From positions 3,410,001 through 3,474,000 of the forward strand of contig NZ_AP022671.1 of assembly GCF_011405515.1 (NCBI RefSeq): a stretch of DNA of 64,000 nucleotides. The letters run 5' to 3'. Of this stretch, positions 18,646-27,762 are shown in pieces. The position numbers and the translations under genes were made by a program. Source of the DNA: Nitrospira sp. KM1 (lineage in GTDB: Bacteria > Nitrospirota > Nitrospiria > Nitrospirales > Nitrospiraceae). Position 1 is the stretch's first letter, and every line of letters starts with the position of its first letter. The notes under the pieces are model-generated. The model had not been told where the DNA came from. It saw only the letters and a list, made by a program, of their open reading frames with translations, and made no database searches.

Positions 18646-19160
18646 TTACTGATAGTCCTCGTTCAATGAATTAACAAACGCGACCATTGCAGCAGTATCT
18701 GCCGGAAGCAGAGCGATATCTTGGAGTTGGATTGCGCCATGGGCAGTGCACCCGCTCTGGCTTGGTTGGACGTTCCGCGATAAAAGCCGAGAATATCTTC
18801 TATGGTATCGAACTGCCCCGTATGCATGTACGGAGCGGAATGCCCGAGGTCCCGAAGGCCGGGGGTCTTGAATCGGGCAATTGCGCGATCGAGCAGCACG
18901 ACATCAGATAACGGACAAGGGACGACGTCATCACACAGAATGGCTTGAATCTTTGTTTGAGGCGCCGGCATGTCAGGGTTTTCAAATATGTTTCACACGC
19001 CAAATCGGTCAACTGGGTCCCCGCAGTGGGAATGGACCGGAAGCGATCACTGACTCCGGGATGTGCTTCGGTTGGCGGCAGATCGTTGGGTGTTCGAATG
19101 TCAATGTGCCCCACTACGACCGGATATTGCGTCCCACCGGGCCATAGTGGATGAGTGCGT
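18646..19160 (-). pseudogene. Di-heme cytochrome c peroxidase/MauG-like remnant
   Basis: The middle frame reads FKTPGLRDLGHSAPYMHTGQ and FDTIEDILGFYRG, the conserved C-terminal haem-ligand region of the di-haem peroxidase family. The preceding sequence (IPTAGTQLTDLACETYLKTL) is in a different frame, and the expected C-terminus (LQDIALLPADTAAMVAFVNS, ending at the TAA 18646-18648) is in a third. At least two single-base frameshifts, near 18972 and near 18740, are needed to join them. The N-terminal haem domain is absent. This is decay rather than a working gene, unless the assembly is wrong. Confidence 0.75.
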
Positions 19161-19163
19161 ACA

Positions 19164-19367
19164 TCACGCCTCCTTTCCTAACCCATTTCGAAGCACTTGT
19201 TCCGACCATCCTTCGATGGCAGAAAAGGGTATGATGACGATTCGCTTGCAGCGTTTACACTTTAACTCGATGCTGCATCCTTGAACTTTTGCAATGAGCT
19301 GGCCACACTCGCATCGAGTCTCATGACCGGAGGAACTGGCTGGAGACCGTGGTTTCGAAATCAGCAT
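19164..19367 (-). CDS. Com-like small zinc-finger protein
   Basis: 67 residues with two Cys pairs, CECGQLIAKV and LKCKRCKRIVIIPF, a spacing resembling the phage Mu Com family of mRNA/DNA-binding zinc fingers. Com activates translation of the Mom DNA modification gene in phage Mu; chromosomal Com-like proteins are mostly uncharacterised. No mom-like gene is adjacent. Possible phage relic or independent regulator. ATG at 19367 has only a weak ribosome site. Confidence 0.6.
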   Translation of the reverse strand: MLISKPRSPASSSGHETRCECGQLIAKVQGCSIELKCKRCKRIVIIPFSAIEGWSEQVLRNGLGKEA

Positions 19368-19487
19368 GGCCTATGAAATCCTTATCGATGAAATTGAGAA
19401 CGATTATTACTATGATGTTCGGCTCTGCAATGTCAAGCGGCCAGAGACAGAATTCAATTGGTGACGATGACAGGACTATAATGAGGT

Positions 19488-19811
19488 ATGAGACTGTGGG
19501 TCGGACTACTTCCCAAGCGTTTGGTCGCATTAGTCATAATTTCAGCGAGTTATGCGGGGTGCTCCAAAATTGGCAGACCCACAGGCGGTAGCTCTTGCGG
19601 GCTCTCGGAATGGTCGTCGAGTTATAGCTGTGCTGACGGGGTGAGAGGGGCCGCATCGATCCCAAGGGTCAGGAAGGGCATATCCACCTCTCACCTGGGC
19701 TGCACCATTATCTTTACAAAAATAGCTCCCGAACTCGCAGGCATCTGTAAGGGGACAACATCAGCCAGATACAACCTCTTCGAGATTCGCCAATTGGGCG
19801 GGGACGGATAG
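19488..19811 (+). CDS. Possible small lipoprotein, unknown function
   Basis: 107 residues: MRLWVGLLPKRLVALVIIS hydrophobic start, then SYAGC, a borderline lipobox with a candidate lipidated Cys. The rest is Ser/Gly/Cys-rich and not recognised. GAGG lies immediately before the ATG, closer than usual. Convergent with the Fur-family gene eight bases away. It could be spurious. Confidence 0.4.
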   Translation: MRLWVGLLPKRLVALVIISASYAGCSKIGRPTGGSSCGLSEWSSSYSCADGVRGAASIPRVRKGISTSHLGCTIIFTKIAPELAGICKGTTSARYNLFEIRQLGGDG

Positions 19812-19818
19812 CGTTGTC

Positions 19819-20256
19819 TCAGCTGCGGCAGCGGGAGCAGAGCCCGTAGAGTTCCAACCGGTGAGTTTGTATTGTGAAGCCGTTCCGAGTGGCAACTTCC
19901 TCTTGGAGCTTTTCAATTTCGCAGTTCTCGAACTCGACAATCTTACCGCAGTTGGTGCAGATCAAATGGTCATGGTGTCCCTTGTGCGAAATATTGTCAT
20001 ACTGAGTTTGTGACCCAAAATGGCGCGCTTGCGCCAGGCCGGCATCGCAAAACAAATTGAGGGTGCGATAAATGGTGGCAAGTCCTAAATGAGGATCCGC
20101 TTTGGCCAAATGATGATAGAGCGCTTCAGCGCTGACATGTTCCTGCCGCAGAAAGGCGCTGAGAATCAACTCCCGTTGCCGGGTGAACTTCAATTGGTTC
20201 TTGGTCAGATGTTCCTTGAGAACATCCATTTCTTTTGCGTACTTCAGCGATGACAT
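19819..20256 (-). CDS. Fur family metalloregulator
   Basis: 145 residues. Winged-helix half with FTRQRELILSAFLRQ-HVSAEALYHHL and LGLATIYRTLNLFCDAGL, then the metal/dimerisation half with HKGHHDHLICTNCGKIVEF and a closing CSRC. Both structural-zinc Cys pairs and the His cluster are present. Fur, PerR or Zur specificity cannot be told from sequence alone; the Fur-box-like dyad before bfr makes iron control plausible. Divergent from the Panacea-like gene over a 127-base gap. Confidence 0.92.
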   Translation of the reverse strand: MSSLKYAKEMDVLKEHLTKNQLKFTRQRELILSAFLRQEHVSAEALYHHLAKADPHLGLATIYRTLNLFCDAGLAQARHFGSQTQYDNISHKGHHDHLICTNCGKIVEFENCEIEKLQEEVATRNGFTIQTHRLELYGLCSRCRS

Positions 20257-20322
20257 AGCCGGTCCTCCAGGGGAGATTATTAGAAACCAAAGCTTCGGCC
20301 GCGGTCAAGAGGGATGATGTGA

Positions 20323-20352
20323 TTGACTGAGTCCTGCTAGGCTGTCTATATT
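20323..20352 (+). promoter_or_regulatory. Sigma70-type promoter of the Panacea-like gene
   Basis: TTGACT (20323-20328), 18-base spacer, TATATT (20347-20352); each hexamer matches the consensus at five of six. The start codon is 31 bases downstream with AAGGAA between. Confidence 0.7.
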
Positions 20353-20383
20353 GCCTGATTTTTACTGCAAGGAATGATATTCA

Positions 20384-20947
20384 ATGCGAAAGCCTGTACA
20401 AATCACCGTCGACCGGGCCCTGCTGCTGTATGTCCTGCAATGTGCTGAACCTCACGGACTTCTCAGTGATGTCAAATTGCAGCAGCTATGCTTTCTGTGC
20501 GAACTTCAGATGTTCGGGAAAGGCCTTAAAGGATTTCATTTCGAATATTTTCGATTTGCCTATGGCGCGTTCAGTAAAGACTTGGACAATGATCTGACAT
20601 CTCTCCGCCGCAAGGAACGTGTGGAAAACTTCACGCTTTCGGACCAAGCCCGGGAGGAGGTCCTTCCCTTACTTGAACAAGGGGTTGCAGGCGTCGAGCA
20701 GAATGAGAAAATGATTGAGATCATGAAGGCCGTGATCGCGGCCTACGGACCTCAGGACAGCGGCGTGATCACCAATTCCGTAGAGGCCGTCGAGCTCAGT
20801 ACGCCACAGGATCCCGAATTCAAAATTCCCATCCGCGATATCGTGTTCCACACGACATTGCTCGTGCCCAGTCGCATTGAAGTCCAGCATGAGTTCGCGG
20901 TTGTTCCCGCCATCTTGGCGAAGATCAATCAGGCCATGGGGTATTGA
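20384..20947 (+). CDS. Panacea/SocA-like (DUF4065-type) domain protein
   Basis: 187 residues. The N-terminal half reads LLYVLQCAEPHGLLSDVKLQ, then QLCFLCELQMFGKGLKGFHF, FAYGAFSKDLDNDLTSLRRK, matching the pattern of the Panacea/SocA fold (KLQKLLYLA... YGP-l-DL). Such domains serve as proteolysis-adaptor or universal antitoxin modules in toxin-antitoxin pairs. No toxin-sized partner is adjacent: the gene stands alone between a divergent Fur gene and a convergent carboxypeptidase. Assignment is from pattern only. Confidence 0.6.
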   Translation: MRKPVQITVDRALLLYVLQCAEPHGLLSDVKLQQLCFLCELQMFGKGLKGFHFEYFRFAYGAFSKDLDNDLTSLRRKERVENFTLSDQAREEVLPLLEQGVAGVEQNEKMIEIMKAVIAAYGPQDSGVITNSVEAVELSTPQDPEFKIPIRDIVFHTTLLVPSRIEVQHEFAVVPAILAKINQAMGY

Positions 20948-20972
20948 ACTGAGTTGTGAAGGAGGCGGTTGC

Positions 20973-22511
20973 TCAGTCGCGAAGTTGATATAATTCGCCG
21001 TACTTTCGCTCCAGATAATGCAGAAACGGTTCGGGGCTGATGCTGGTGCCTGTGACGCGCTGAGCGAGGCGCTCCGGAGTGTACATGCGTCCCCAACGAT
21101 GGATCTTCTGTTCTAGCCAGCGCCGAAGGATCATGAGTTGACCTGCCGCGATCTCTTCTTCCAGGTGAGGAATCTCTTGCCGGGCTTGGTCGTAAAACTG
21201 AACGGCGTAGAGGTTCCCCAGCGTATAGGTGGGGAAATAGCCGAATGCGCCGAATGACCAATGCACATCCTGCAGCACCCCTTCGGCGTCGGTCGGAGGA
21301 GTAATTCCCAGATAAGACTCCATCTTCTGATTCCATAACGCGGGAAGTTCTTCCGGCTTGGCCCTGCCCTCGATGAGTTCCTGTTCGATTTCCACTCGAA
21401 GCATGATGTGTAAGTTATATGTCAGTTCATCGGCTTCCACCCGGATGTACGAGGGTTTGACTCGGTTGATAGCCGCATAGAAGGATTCCAAATCGACCGC
21501 GCGTAGCTGATGGTGAAAGGTCTGCTGCAGAATGGGATAGAAAAATCTCCAGAACGCCCGAGACCGTCCGACACAATTCTCCCACATTCTGGATTGGCTC
21601 TCGTGAATGCCGAGGGACACCGAGTCTCCAAGCGGCGTCCCATAGTAGCGAGGATCGAGGCCTTGATCGTATAGGCCATGCCCTCCCTCATGGATGCAAC
21701 TGAACAGACAGGAAGGTAAATCGTGCTCATGAACGCGTGTCGTGACTCGGACATCGGTCGGATGAAATGAGGTGGTGAACGGATGAGCGGACAAATCCAG
21801 GCGTCCACGCTCGAAATCATATCCCATGGCGATGAGGATGAGCCGGCCAAACTCCAGTTGCCGCGCGGTGTCATACGCATGGAACAGAATGCCGTCATCG
21901 ATGCGAACGGAGCTGTTTTGGACGCGTCGAAGAAGGGGGACGAGCCGCTCCTTGAGCGAACCGAAGAGTGGGCGCAGCCCGGCGATAGTCGATCCGGGTT
22001 CGTACACGTCGAGCAGCGCGTCATAAGGCGAGTCTTCAAATCCCAGATACTGGGTTTCTTCGCGCTTGAGTTCCAGAATGGTTTTCAGATTGGGGAGAAA
22101 CTTGGAAAAGGCATTCTCTTCCTTGGCTTCAGTCCAGACCTGTTGGGCGAGAGAGGATTCCCGGCTCAGGCGGATGACGAATGAAGACGGCAGTTTTTGA
22201 GCCCGCGTGAAGTCTCTCCACACTTCGCGAAGCAGAGATTGTGAAGATTCATCCCACAATTCTCCATCGCGATCTAACGGGATACCTGTCTCAAGATCGA
22301 CCGACTCTCTCAGAAGCCGTTCCATTTCGGGAGAAATCAATTTCTGATGGGCAAGGCCCTGCAGGGTAGCGATCTGCTCGGCCCGCGCCATCCCTCCGCC
22401 GGCGGGCATATACGTTTCCTGGTCCCAGGACAGGACGGAGGCCGCGCTGTTGATGCGTTGGATATCGAGAAGCTGAGTGGTCAGGGATTCGAGCACTTTG
22501 AGGGTCTTCAC
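20973..22511 (-). CDS. M32 family metallocarboxypeptidase (carboxypeptidase Taq-like)
   Basis: About 512 residues. Zinc site HEGGHGLYDQG (HEXXH), with the family motifs HPF-TSFHPTDVRVTTR before it and HESQSRMWEN after it; C-terminal TYNLHIMLRVEIEQELIEG and GYFPTYTLGNLYAVQFYDQA. Removes C-terminal residues from peptides in the cytoplasm. The GTG at 22511 was preferred because AGAGG sits eight bases upstream and the protein then has normal family length; ATGs further upstream lie in sequence unlike the family. Divergent from the O-methyltransferase. Confidence 0.93.
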   Translation of the reverse strand: MKTLKVLESLTTQLLDIQRINSAASVLSWDQETYMPAGGGMARAEQIATLQGLAHQKLISPEMERLLRESVDLETGIPLDRDGELWDESSQSLLREVWRDFTRAQKLPSSFVIRLSRESSLAQQVWTEAKEENAFSKFLPNLKTILELKREETQYLGFEDSPYDALLDVYEPGSTIAGLRPLFGSLKERLVPLLRRVQNSSVRIDDGILFHAYDTARQLEFGRLILIAMGYDFERGRLDLSAHPFTTSFHPTDVRVTTRVHEHDLPSCLFSCIHEGGHGLYDQGLDPRYYGTPLGDSVSLGIHESQSRMWENCVGRSRAFWRFFYPILQQTFHHQLRAVDLESFYAAINRVKPSYIRVEADELTYNLHIMLRVEIEQELIEGRAKPEELPALWNQKMESYLGITPPTDAEGVLQDVHWSFGAFGYFPTYTLGNLYAVQFYDQARQEIPHLEEEIAAGQLMILRRWLEQKIHRWGRMYTPERLAQRVTGTSISPEPFLHYLERKYGELYQLRD

Positions 22512-22613
22512 CGTGCATTTCCTCTCTCTGACGGCCGTGGTACCATGCCGACTCAGCGTGACGCATGCAGTGTACCCATGCCTTGATGAGTTTTTCAAAC
22601 GGGAGGCCCTCTG

Positions 22614-23255
22614 ATGGGCAACATCGTTTCCGCAGACATTGAAGCCTATGCCCAAGCGCATTCGATTCCGGAATCCGCAGTCTGCGCCGACTTGCGGCGG
22701 GAGACGGAGCGAACGATGAAGGATTCTCGGATGCTGGTCGGACCGTTGGAGGGTGCGTTTCTAAAAATGATGGCTGGGCTGGTCGGGGCCAAAGAGGTTC
22801 TGGAGATCGGTATGTTTACCGGGTACAGTGCGCTCTGTTTTGCGGAAGCAATCCCGTCGGACGGACATGTCGTTACATGCGAGATCGACGAGCGGTCAGC
22901 TGCCCTTGGCAGAGGGTTTATCGACCGGTCCCCGCACGGACAGAAGATTCAGATTCGTATGGGGCCGGCATTGGATACGATGCGAGAGCTGAGCGGTCCC
23001 TTTGATGTTATTTTCATCGATGCGGACAAGACGAACTATGCCAATTACTATCGTCGCGCATTGGAACTGATATCGCCCAGGGGTGTGATCTTGATCGACA
23101 ACGTGCTGTGGGATGGAGAAGTTCTGAAGCAACCGTCCCTTGACGAGAGGACCGCCGCCATTCAGGAACTGAACCGTCTAGTTGCTGACGATCAGAAGGT
23201 GTACGCCGTTCTCGTAACGGTCAGAGACGGCTTGCTTGTGGTACGCCCGGCCTGA
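22614..23255 (+). CDS. Class I SAM-dependent O-methyltransferase
   Basis: 213 residues of the caffeoyl-CoA/catechol O-methyltransferase type. SAM motif EVLEIGMFTGYSALCFAEAI, acidic ribose-binding CEIDE, metal-binding FDVIFIDADKTNYANYY and GVILIDNVLWDGEV. Probably a soluble divalent-cation-dependent enzyme; the substrate is unknown. Strong start context (GGGAGG upstream). Confidence 0.92.
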   Translation: MGNIVSADIEAYAQAHSIPESAVCADLRRETERTMKDSRMLVGPLEGAFLKMMAGLVGAKEVLEIGMFTGYSALCFAEAIPSDGHVVTCEIDERSAALGRGFIDRSPHGQKIQIRMGPALDTMRELSGPFDVIFIDADKTNYANYYRRALELISPRGVILIDNVLWDGEVLKQPSLDERTAAIQELNRLVADDQKVYAVLVTVRDGLLVVRPA

Positions 23256-23361
23256 GAGATGTCGGGCCTCTCGCTTGTCGTGGCCCGTTCTCGAAATGCC
23301 TAGGACGGGTCCTCCCGCACGACAGACTTGTCGAAGTCAGACGGGAGAGCGATTGAAGTGG

Positions 23362-23679
23362 TCAGGAAGAAAGCTTCAGCCCGATGATGCCGGAAATAAT
23401 AACGGCGATGCTCAGGATTCTGAATCCGTCTTGTGATTCATCGAAAAGCATGATGCCGAGGATGGCTGTTCCCGCCGCGCCAATCCCCGTCCATATGGCA
23501 TAGCCCGTCCCGACGGGACTCGTCTTCAAGGCCATGGCCAGGCACCACAGGCTCAACATCATCGCGATGGCGGTCCATACGCTGGGCCATGGGCGAGAGA
23601 ATCCTTCCGTGTACTTAGTCCTACGGCCCAACCGATCTCAAACAAACCCCCAATGATCAGAATTATGTCCAAGCCATAC
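23362..23679 (-). pseudogene. SMR (SugE/QacE-type) multidrug transporter, frameshifted
   Basis: The N-terminal part, in one frame from a TTG at 23679, reads [18 protein letters not shown]; the rest, in another frame, reads [20 protein letters not shown] through [20 protein letters not shown] and ends [12 protein letters not shown]. Together they make a complete four-helix SMR protein with the essential membrane Glu in GGLFEIGW. A single missing base near 23613-23618 separates the halves. Either a recent inactivation or a sequencing error. Confidence 0.8.
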
Positions 23680-23778
23680 AATCCCCACGGCAGAAAACAG
23701 AAATCGGCTTTGTTAGTATCTAGAAACGTGTTGACGTCAAGGGTGAATTGACGGGCTCGGTTTCCGGACTCTCACCGT

Positions 23779-24327
23779 TCATTTCCCCGCGGGGACTTTC
23801 TGAACGGCGCCGATGCTGTCCAGACCGGCCTGCGCGCAAGCGGCGTCCAAGTGACCACCCGGTGCTCCGCCGACGCCGATGCCTCCCAAGACTTCGCCGC
23901 CGAAGTCGATTGGCAGCCCGCCGCCCAGGATCAAGATTTTATCGCTCATATCCCTTAGACCCTGCGCTACTGGCATCTTCGATACCATTTCAGCCATGTC
24001 CCCCGTTGGCGTTCGCAGGCTGGCCGCCGTATAGGCCTTTTTTACGCTGCTTTCGACGGTGTGGGGTCCGGCGCCGTCGCCCCGGATCAGTGACCGCAAC
24101 ACGCCGGCGCGGTCGACAACCGCGACGCTCACTCGGTATCCGTCTTTTGTGCACTTGTCGAGGGCGGATTGAACCGCTTTCATGGCAAGAGCGGCGGGCA
24201 GCACCGTCTCTTTTGGCAAATCCTCGGCGGAAACAGGCACCGGTCCCAAGCCAAACGTGAGAATTCCGCATATCAGCCCGTTCCTCAGCCACATTGTGCG
24301 AGTGTGATCGGTCAAATGGCCATCCAT
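23779..24327 (-). CDS. Exported GlcG/HbpS-like haem-degrading family protein
   Basis: About 182 residues. N-terminal signal sequence (NGLICGILTFGLGPVPVSA), then the GlcG/HbpS domain: LAMKAVQSALDKC, VSVAVVDRAGVLRSLIRGDGA, KKAYTAASLRTPTG, ILILGGGLPID and IGVGGAPGGHLDAACAQAGL. Family members bind haem or corrinoids or act as sensors; the periplasmic location here is an inference from the signal peptide. ATG at 24327 has AAGGAGG five bases upstream. Confidence 0.88.
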   Translation of the reverse strand: MDGHLTDHTRTMWLRNGLICGILTFGLGPVPVSAEDLPKETVLPAALAMKAVQSALDKCTKDGYRVSVAVVDRAGVLRSLIRGDGAGPHTVESSVKKAYTAASLRTPTGDMAEMVSKMPVAQGLRDMSDKILILGGGLPIDFGGEVLGGIGVGGAPGGHLDAACAQAGLDSIGAVQKVPAGK

Positions 24328-24539
24328 CGGTTCCTCCTTGTGATGATAGTGAACTGGCACGCTCCAAAGCGGAATCCGGCAACAAAACCCGGAGTGACTC
24401 TTCAGAAATGTATTCGATCACTCAGATACCCGATCCCTGGTCGTCACGCCATGGAGCTATCACCGTGGCCGGGTCTGCATCAAGGGCATGGGACGAGGAC
24501 GAGATGACCGTCGCATTTGCCACGGGGAGGATTCGGCAC

Positions 24540-27500
24540 TTATCCGGGATGAGTCTGCGGACGATGAGGGACCAGCGGAGGTGCATCCTGAGAACGTTCC
24601 TCGCCGTTCCTTCTCTCGTCAGTCAGCGCACCGGAACCCTTCCTGACCATACCCGGCGGTTCAACCTGTCCCTCCACCCATCGATACAGAACTGGAAGGA
24701 CGACCAGTGTCAGCAACGTTGAACTGACCAAGCCGCCGATGACCACAACAGCAAGCGGACGTTGGACTTCGGATCCTATCCCATGAGCGAATGCCAGCGG
24801 AACCAATCCAAGCAGGGCGACCAAAGCGGTCATGAGGACGGGCCGCAAGCGCAGCAGACAGCCTTTCATAATCACATCGTCGCCGCTCAGCCCTTCGTCA
24901 CGGAGCTTGTTGAGATAGGAGACGAGGACGATACCGTTTAGTACCGCTACTCCGAACAAATTGATGAACCCTACGGAAGCCGGCACGCTGAGATATTCCC
25001 CGGTCAGCCAGAGCGCCACGATGCCTCCGATCATGGCAAAGGGGAGGTTCATGATGATGAGCGCGGCATGCCGGACGGTATTGAATGAGGCGAACAACAG
25101 CAGGAAGATGAGCCCGATCGTAATCGGCACGATGACTCGCAAACGAGCCATCGCGCGCTGCATGTTTTCAAATGACCCCCCCCAGGCAAAATGGTAGCCG
25201 GCGGGCAACTTGATCTCTTGCGCGATTTTGGCTTGCGCTTCCGCCACGATGCTTTCGATGTCGCGGTCCTGAGTGTTGAAGCCGACGTAAATTCTTCTTT
25301 GCAGACCTTCCCGGCTGATCAAAGAAGGGCCTTCGCGCAACTCGACCGTGGCGAGATCTCCAAGTGGAATCAGCGCCCCGGTGGCCGAAGTGAGTAATAT
25401 GTCGCTGATGGTCTGGACACTGTCGCGATATTTCTCGGGATAACGAAAGGTCAAATCGAACCGTTTTTGTCCTTCGTAGACCCGCGTCGCAGCCTCCTGG
25501 CCGATCGCCGTCGTAATGATCTCCTGCACATGGGCGACATTAATGCCGTGTCTGGCGATCTTCGCGCGATCGATATCAATCGTGAGGTACGTCTGTCCGA
25601 ACAGTTGTTCGACGCGTACGTCCCCGACCCCTCGTATCGACTTCATGATGGTCTGCACTTTTTCGGCGGTATTTCTCAGGACATTCAAATCCTCGCCGAT
25701 GATCTTGACCGTCGCCTCCGACCGGACCCCTGAGAGCAATTCATCGACTCGCTGCTGGATGGGTTGGCTCAGGAGAAAGTTCGCCCCCGCGACCTTTTCA
25801 ATCCGTTTTCTGATGGCATCGTCCAATTTTGATTTGGTAGCGGCCGTTTTCCATTGGTCCATCGGGTACAAGGTGACGACCGGATCGCTGGCGTTAGGCT
25901 CCTGCGGATCATTCCCCAATTCTGACCGTCCGATTTTCGAAACCACCATACGGACTTCGGGAAATTCGAGCACCGCTCTCTGCATTTCTTTTTCGATCTC
26001 GATGGACTTGTCCAGCGCGATGCTCGGGTAGCGGATGGTCTGCGGCGTGATGGCCGCCTCATTCAGGACAGGAATGAATTCTCCCCCGAGAAAAGGAAAG
26101 AGACACAGGCTGCCGCCCATCAGAATGACCGCGATAAGGAGCACGGCGACGCGATGCTGGAGCGCCCAGCGCAAGGTCGGAATATAGATGCGCTTGGCGC
26201 CTCTGAGCAGGAACGTATCGTCTTCGCTGCCTCCCTTCATCGCCAGCGAGCAGAGGACGGGCGACAGGGTCAGCGAAAACACCAGGGAAACCACGAGAGC
26301 GATGATGATCGTGTAGGCCAGCGGCTGGAACATTTTGCCTTCCATGCCTTGCAACGTCAGGATCGGCATGAAGACCAGAATGATGATGAGAATGCCGAAC
26401 ACGACCGGCTGGCCGACCTCAGTGACCGCTTCGATAATGACGTCGGTCTTGCTGTGTTGGGAATCCCTTTTTTCGGAGAGATGACGGTACGCATTCTCGA
26501 CCACCACCACCGATCCGTCCACCATCATGCCGATCGCGATCACCAAACCCCCAAGCGACATCAGGTTCGCCGTGAGCCCGACTTGGTCCATGATGATGAA
26601 GGTCACCAACGGGGTGACAATCAGCGTGGCGGTCACGATCAGCGCACTCCGAACATTTCCCAGGAAGAGAAAGAGGATGACCATGACCAATACGATGCCT
26701 TCGAGCAGAGCCTTGTAGACCGTGCCGAGCGCCGCCGTGATGAGTTCGATTCGGTCGTAGAACGGGACGATACGCAATCCTCCCGGCAGGATATTCTTCT
26801 GATGAATTTCGTCGACCTTGTCCTTGATCGACTGCACCACGTCTCTGGCGTTGCCGCCTCGAAGCATCAGTACGATTCCCGTGACCACTTCCCGTTGTCC
26901 GTTCAGCACCGACGCTCCGTGCCGAACGGCGTGCCCGATACGCACCTCGGCGACATCGCGAACGTAGACCGGGGTCCCGCGCACTTGTTTCACAACGATG
27001 TTTTCGATGTCACTCAACGTTTTGATGAGGCCCACGCCCCGCACGACGTACTTTTCGGCGTTCTTTTCGAGGATATTCCCGCCGGCATTCGCGTTGTTTT
27101 TTGCGACGGCATCGAACACGTCATGCAGCGCGAGATCGTATTTTCTGAGAAGCCCCGGCTCGACCAACACCTGATATTGTTTGACGAAGCCTCCCATGGA
27201 ATTGACATCGACCACGTCCGACAGTCCTTTCAGGATGGGTCTGACCACCCAGTCCTCCAGGGTTCTCCGTTCCATCAAGTCCTCGTCCGTCAGGACGAAA
27301 CCCGGATCGTTGTCGCGAGGTCCTTCCAGGTAGAACTGGTAGACCTCTCCCAACCCTGTCGTGTTCGGGACTAACTGGGACGAGGAGCCGGGGGGGAGGA
27401 GTTCCTGAACTTCGAGGACCCGTTCAAGCACGACCTGCCGCGCAAGATAAATGTCGATATCGTCGCGAAACACCACGGTGATCATGGAGAGGCCGACTTT

Positions 27501-27758
27501 AGAGAACGATCGGATATCCGTCAGGCCGGGAGCCCCCATCAGTTGGAGCTCCAGAGGAAAGGTCACGAAACGCTCGACCTCGGCGGGGGACAGACCCGGT
27601 ACTTTGGTGACGATTTGAACGAGAACCGTGGTGACGTCGGGAAAGGCGTCGATGGCGATCGTACGGAATGCGTAGATACCGCCGACGGCGAGGATGCACG
27701 ACAAGGCGACGACTAAGACCCGTTGACGAAGGGAGAGGGCCAGAATAGACGAGAGCAT
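24540..27758 (-). CDS. Heavy-metal efflux RND pump (CzcA/CusA family)
   Basis: 1072 residues, full length. N-terminal helix followed by AIDAFPDVTTVLVQIVTKVPGL, a signature of heavy-metal RND pumps; helix-4 motif GMMVDGSVVVVEN carrying the proton-relay acid; two large periplasmic loops and a second hexahelical bundle (PFAMIGGIVALWLTGEYLSV; GIVLVSYLNKLRDEG). Exports divalent or monovalent metal ions from periplasm/cytoplasm through an outer-membrane channel. The single Asp-Gly in helix 4 separates it from AcrB-like drug pumps. Last gene of a four-gene operon; ion specificity cannot be assigned. Confidence 0.93.
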   Translation of the reverse strand: MLSSILALSLRQRVLVVALSCILAVGGIYAFRTIAIDAFPDVTTVLVQIVTKVPGLSPAEVERFVTFPLELQLMGAPGLTDIRSFSKVGLSMITVVFRDDIDIYLARQVVLERVLEVQELLPPGSSSQLVPNTTGLGEVYQFYLEGPRDNDPGFVLTDEDLMERRTLEDWVVRPILKGLSDVVDVNSMGGFVKQYQVLVEPGLLRKYDLALHDVFDAVAKNNANAGGNILEKNAEKYVVRGVGLIKTLSDIENIVVKQVRGTPVYVRDVAEVRIGHAVRHGASVLNGQREVVTGIVLMLRGGNARDVVQSIKDKVDEIHQKNILPGGLRIVPFYDRIELITAALGTVYKALLEGIVLVMVILFLFLGNVRSALIVTATLIVTPLVTFIIMDQVGLTANLMSLGGLVIAIGMMVDGSVVVVENAYRHLSEKRDSQHSKTDVIIEAVTEVGQPVVFGILIIILVFMPILTLQGMEGKMFQPLAYTIIIALVVSLVFSLTLSPVLCSLAMKGGSEDDTFLLRGAKRIYIPTLRWALQHRVAVLLIAVILMGGSLCLFPFLGGEFIPVLNEAAITPQTIRYPSIALDKSIEIEKEMQRAVLEFPEVRMVVSKIGRSELGNDPQEPNASDPVVTLYPMDQWKTAATKSKLDDAIRKRIEKVAGANFLLSQPIQQRVDELLSGVRSEATVKIIGEDLNVLRNTAEKVQTIMKSIRGVGDVRVEQLFGQTYLTIDIDRAKIARHGINVAHVQEIITTAIGQEAATRVYEGQKRFDLTFRYPEKYRDSVQTISDILLTSATGALIPLGDLATVELREGPSLISREGLQRRIYVGFNTQDRDIESIVAEAQAKIAQEIKLPAGYHFAWGGSFENMQRAMARLRVIVPITIGLIFLLLFASFNTVRHAALIIMNLPFAMIGGIVALWLTGEYLSVPASVGFINLFGVAVLNGIVLVSYLNKLRDEGLSGDDVIMKGCLLRLRPVLMTALVALLGLVPLAFAHGIGSEVQRPLAVVVIGGLVSSTLLTLVVLPVLYRWVEGQVEPPGMVRKGSGALTDERRNGEERSQDAPPLVPHRPQTHPG

Positions 27759-27762
27759 GTGG

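Noticed and set aside
19164-19367. Prophage remnant based on the Com-like gene
   Set aside because: No integrase, structural gene, attachment site or Mom gene is nearby; a single small zinc finger is not enough.
26154-27374. 406-residue plus-strand frame
   Set aside because: Antisense to the CzcA/CusA-type pump; no recognisable domain.
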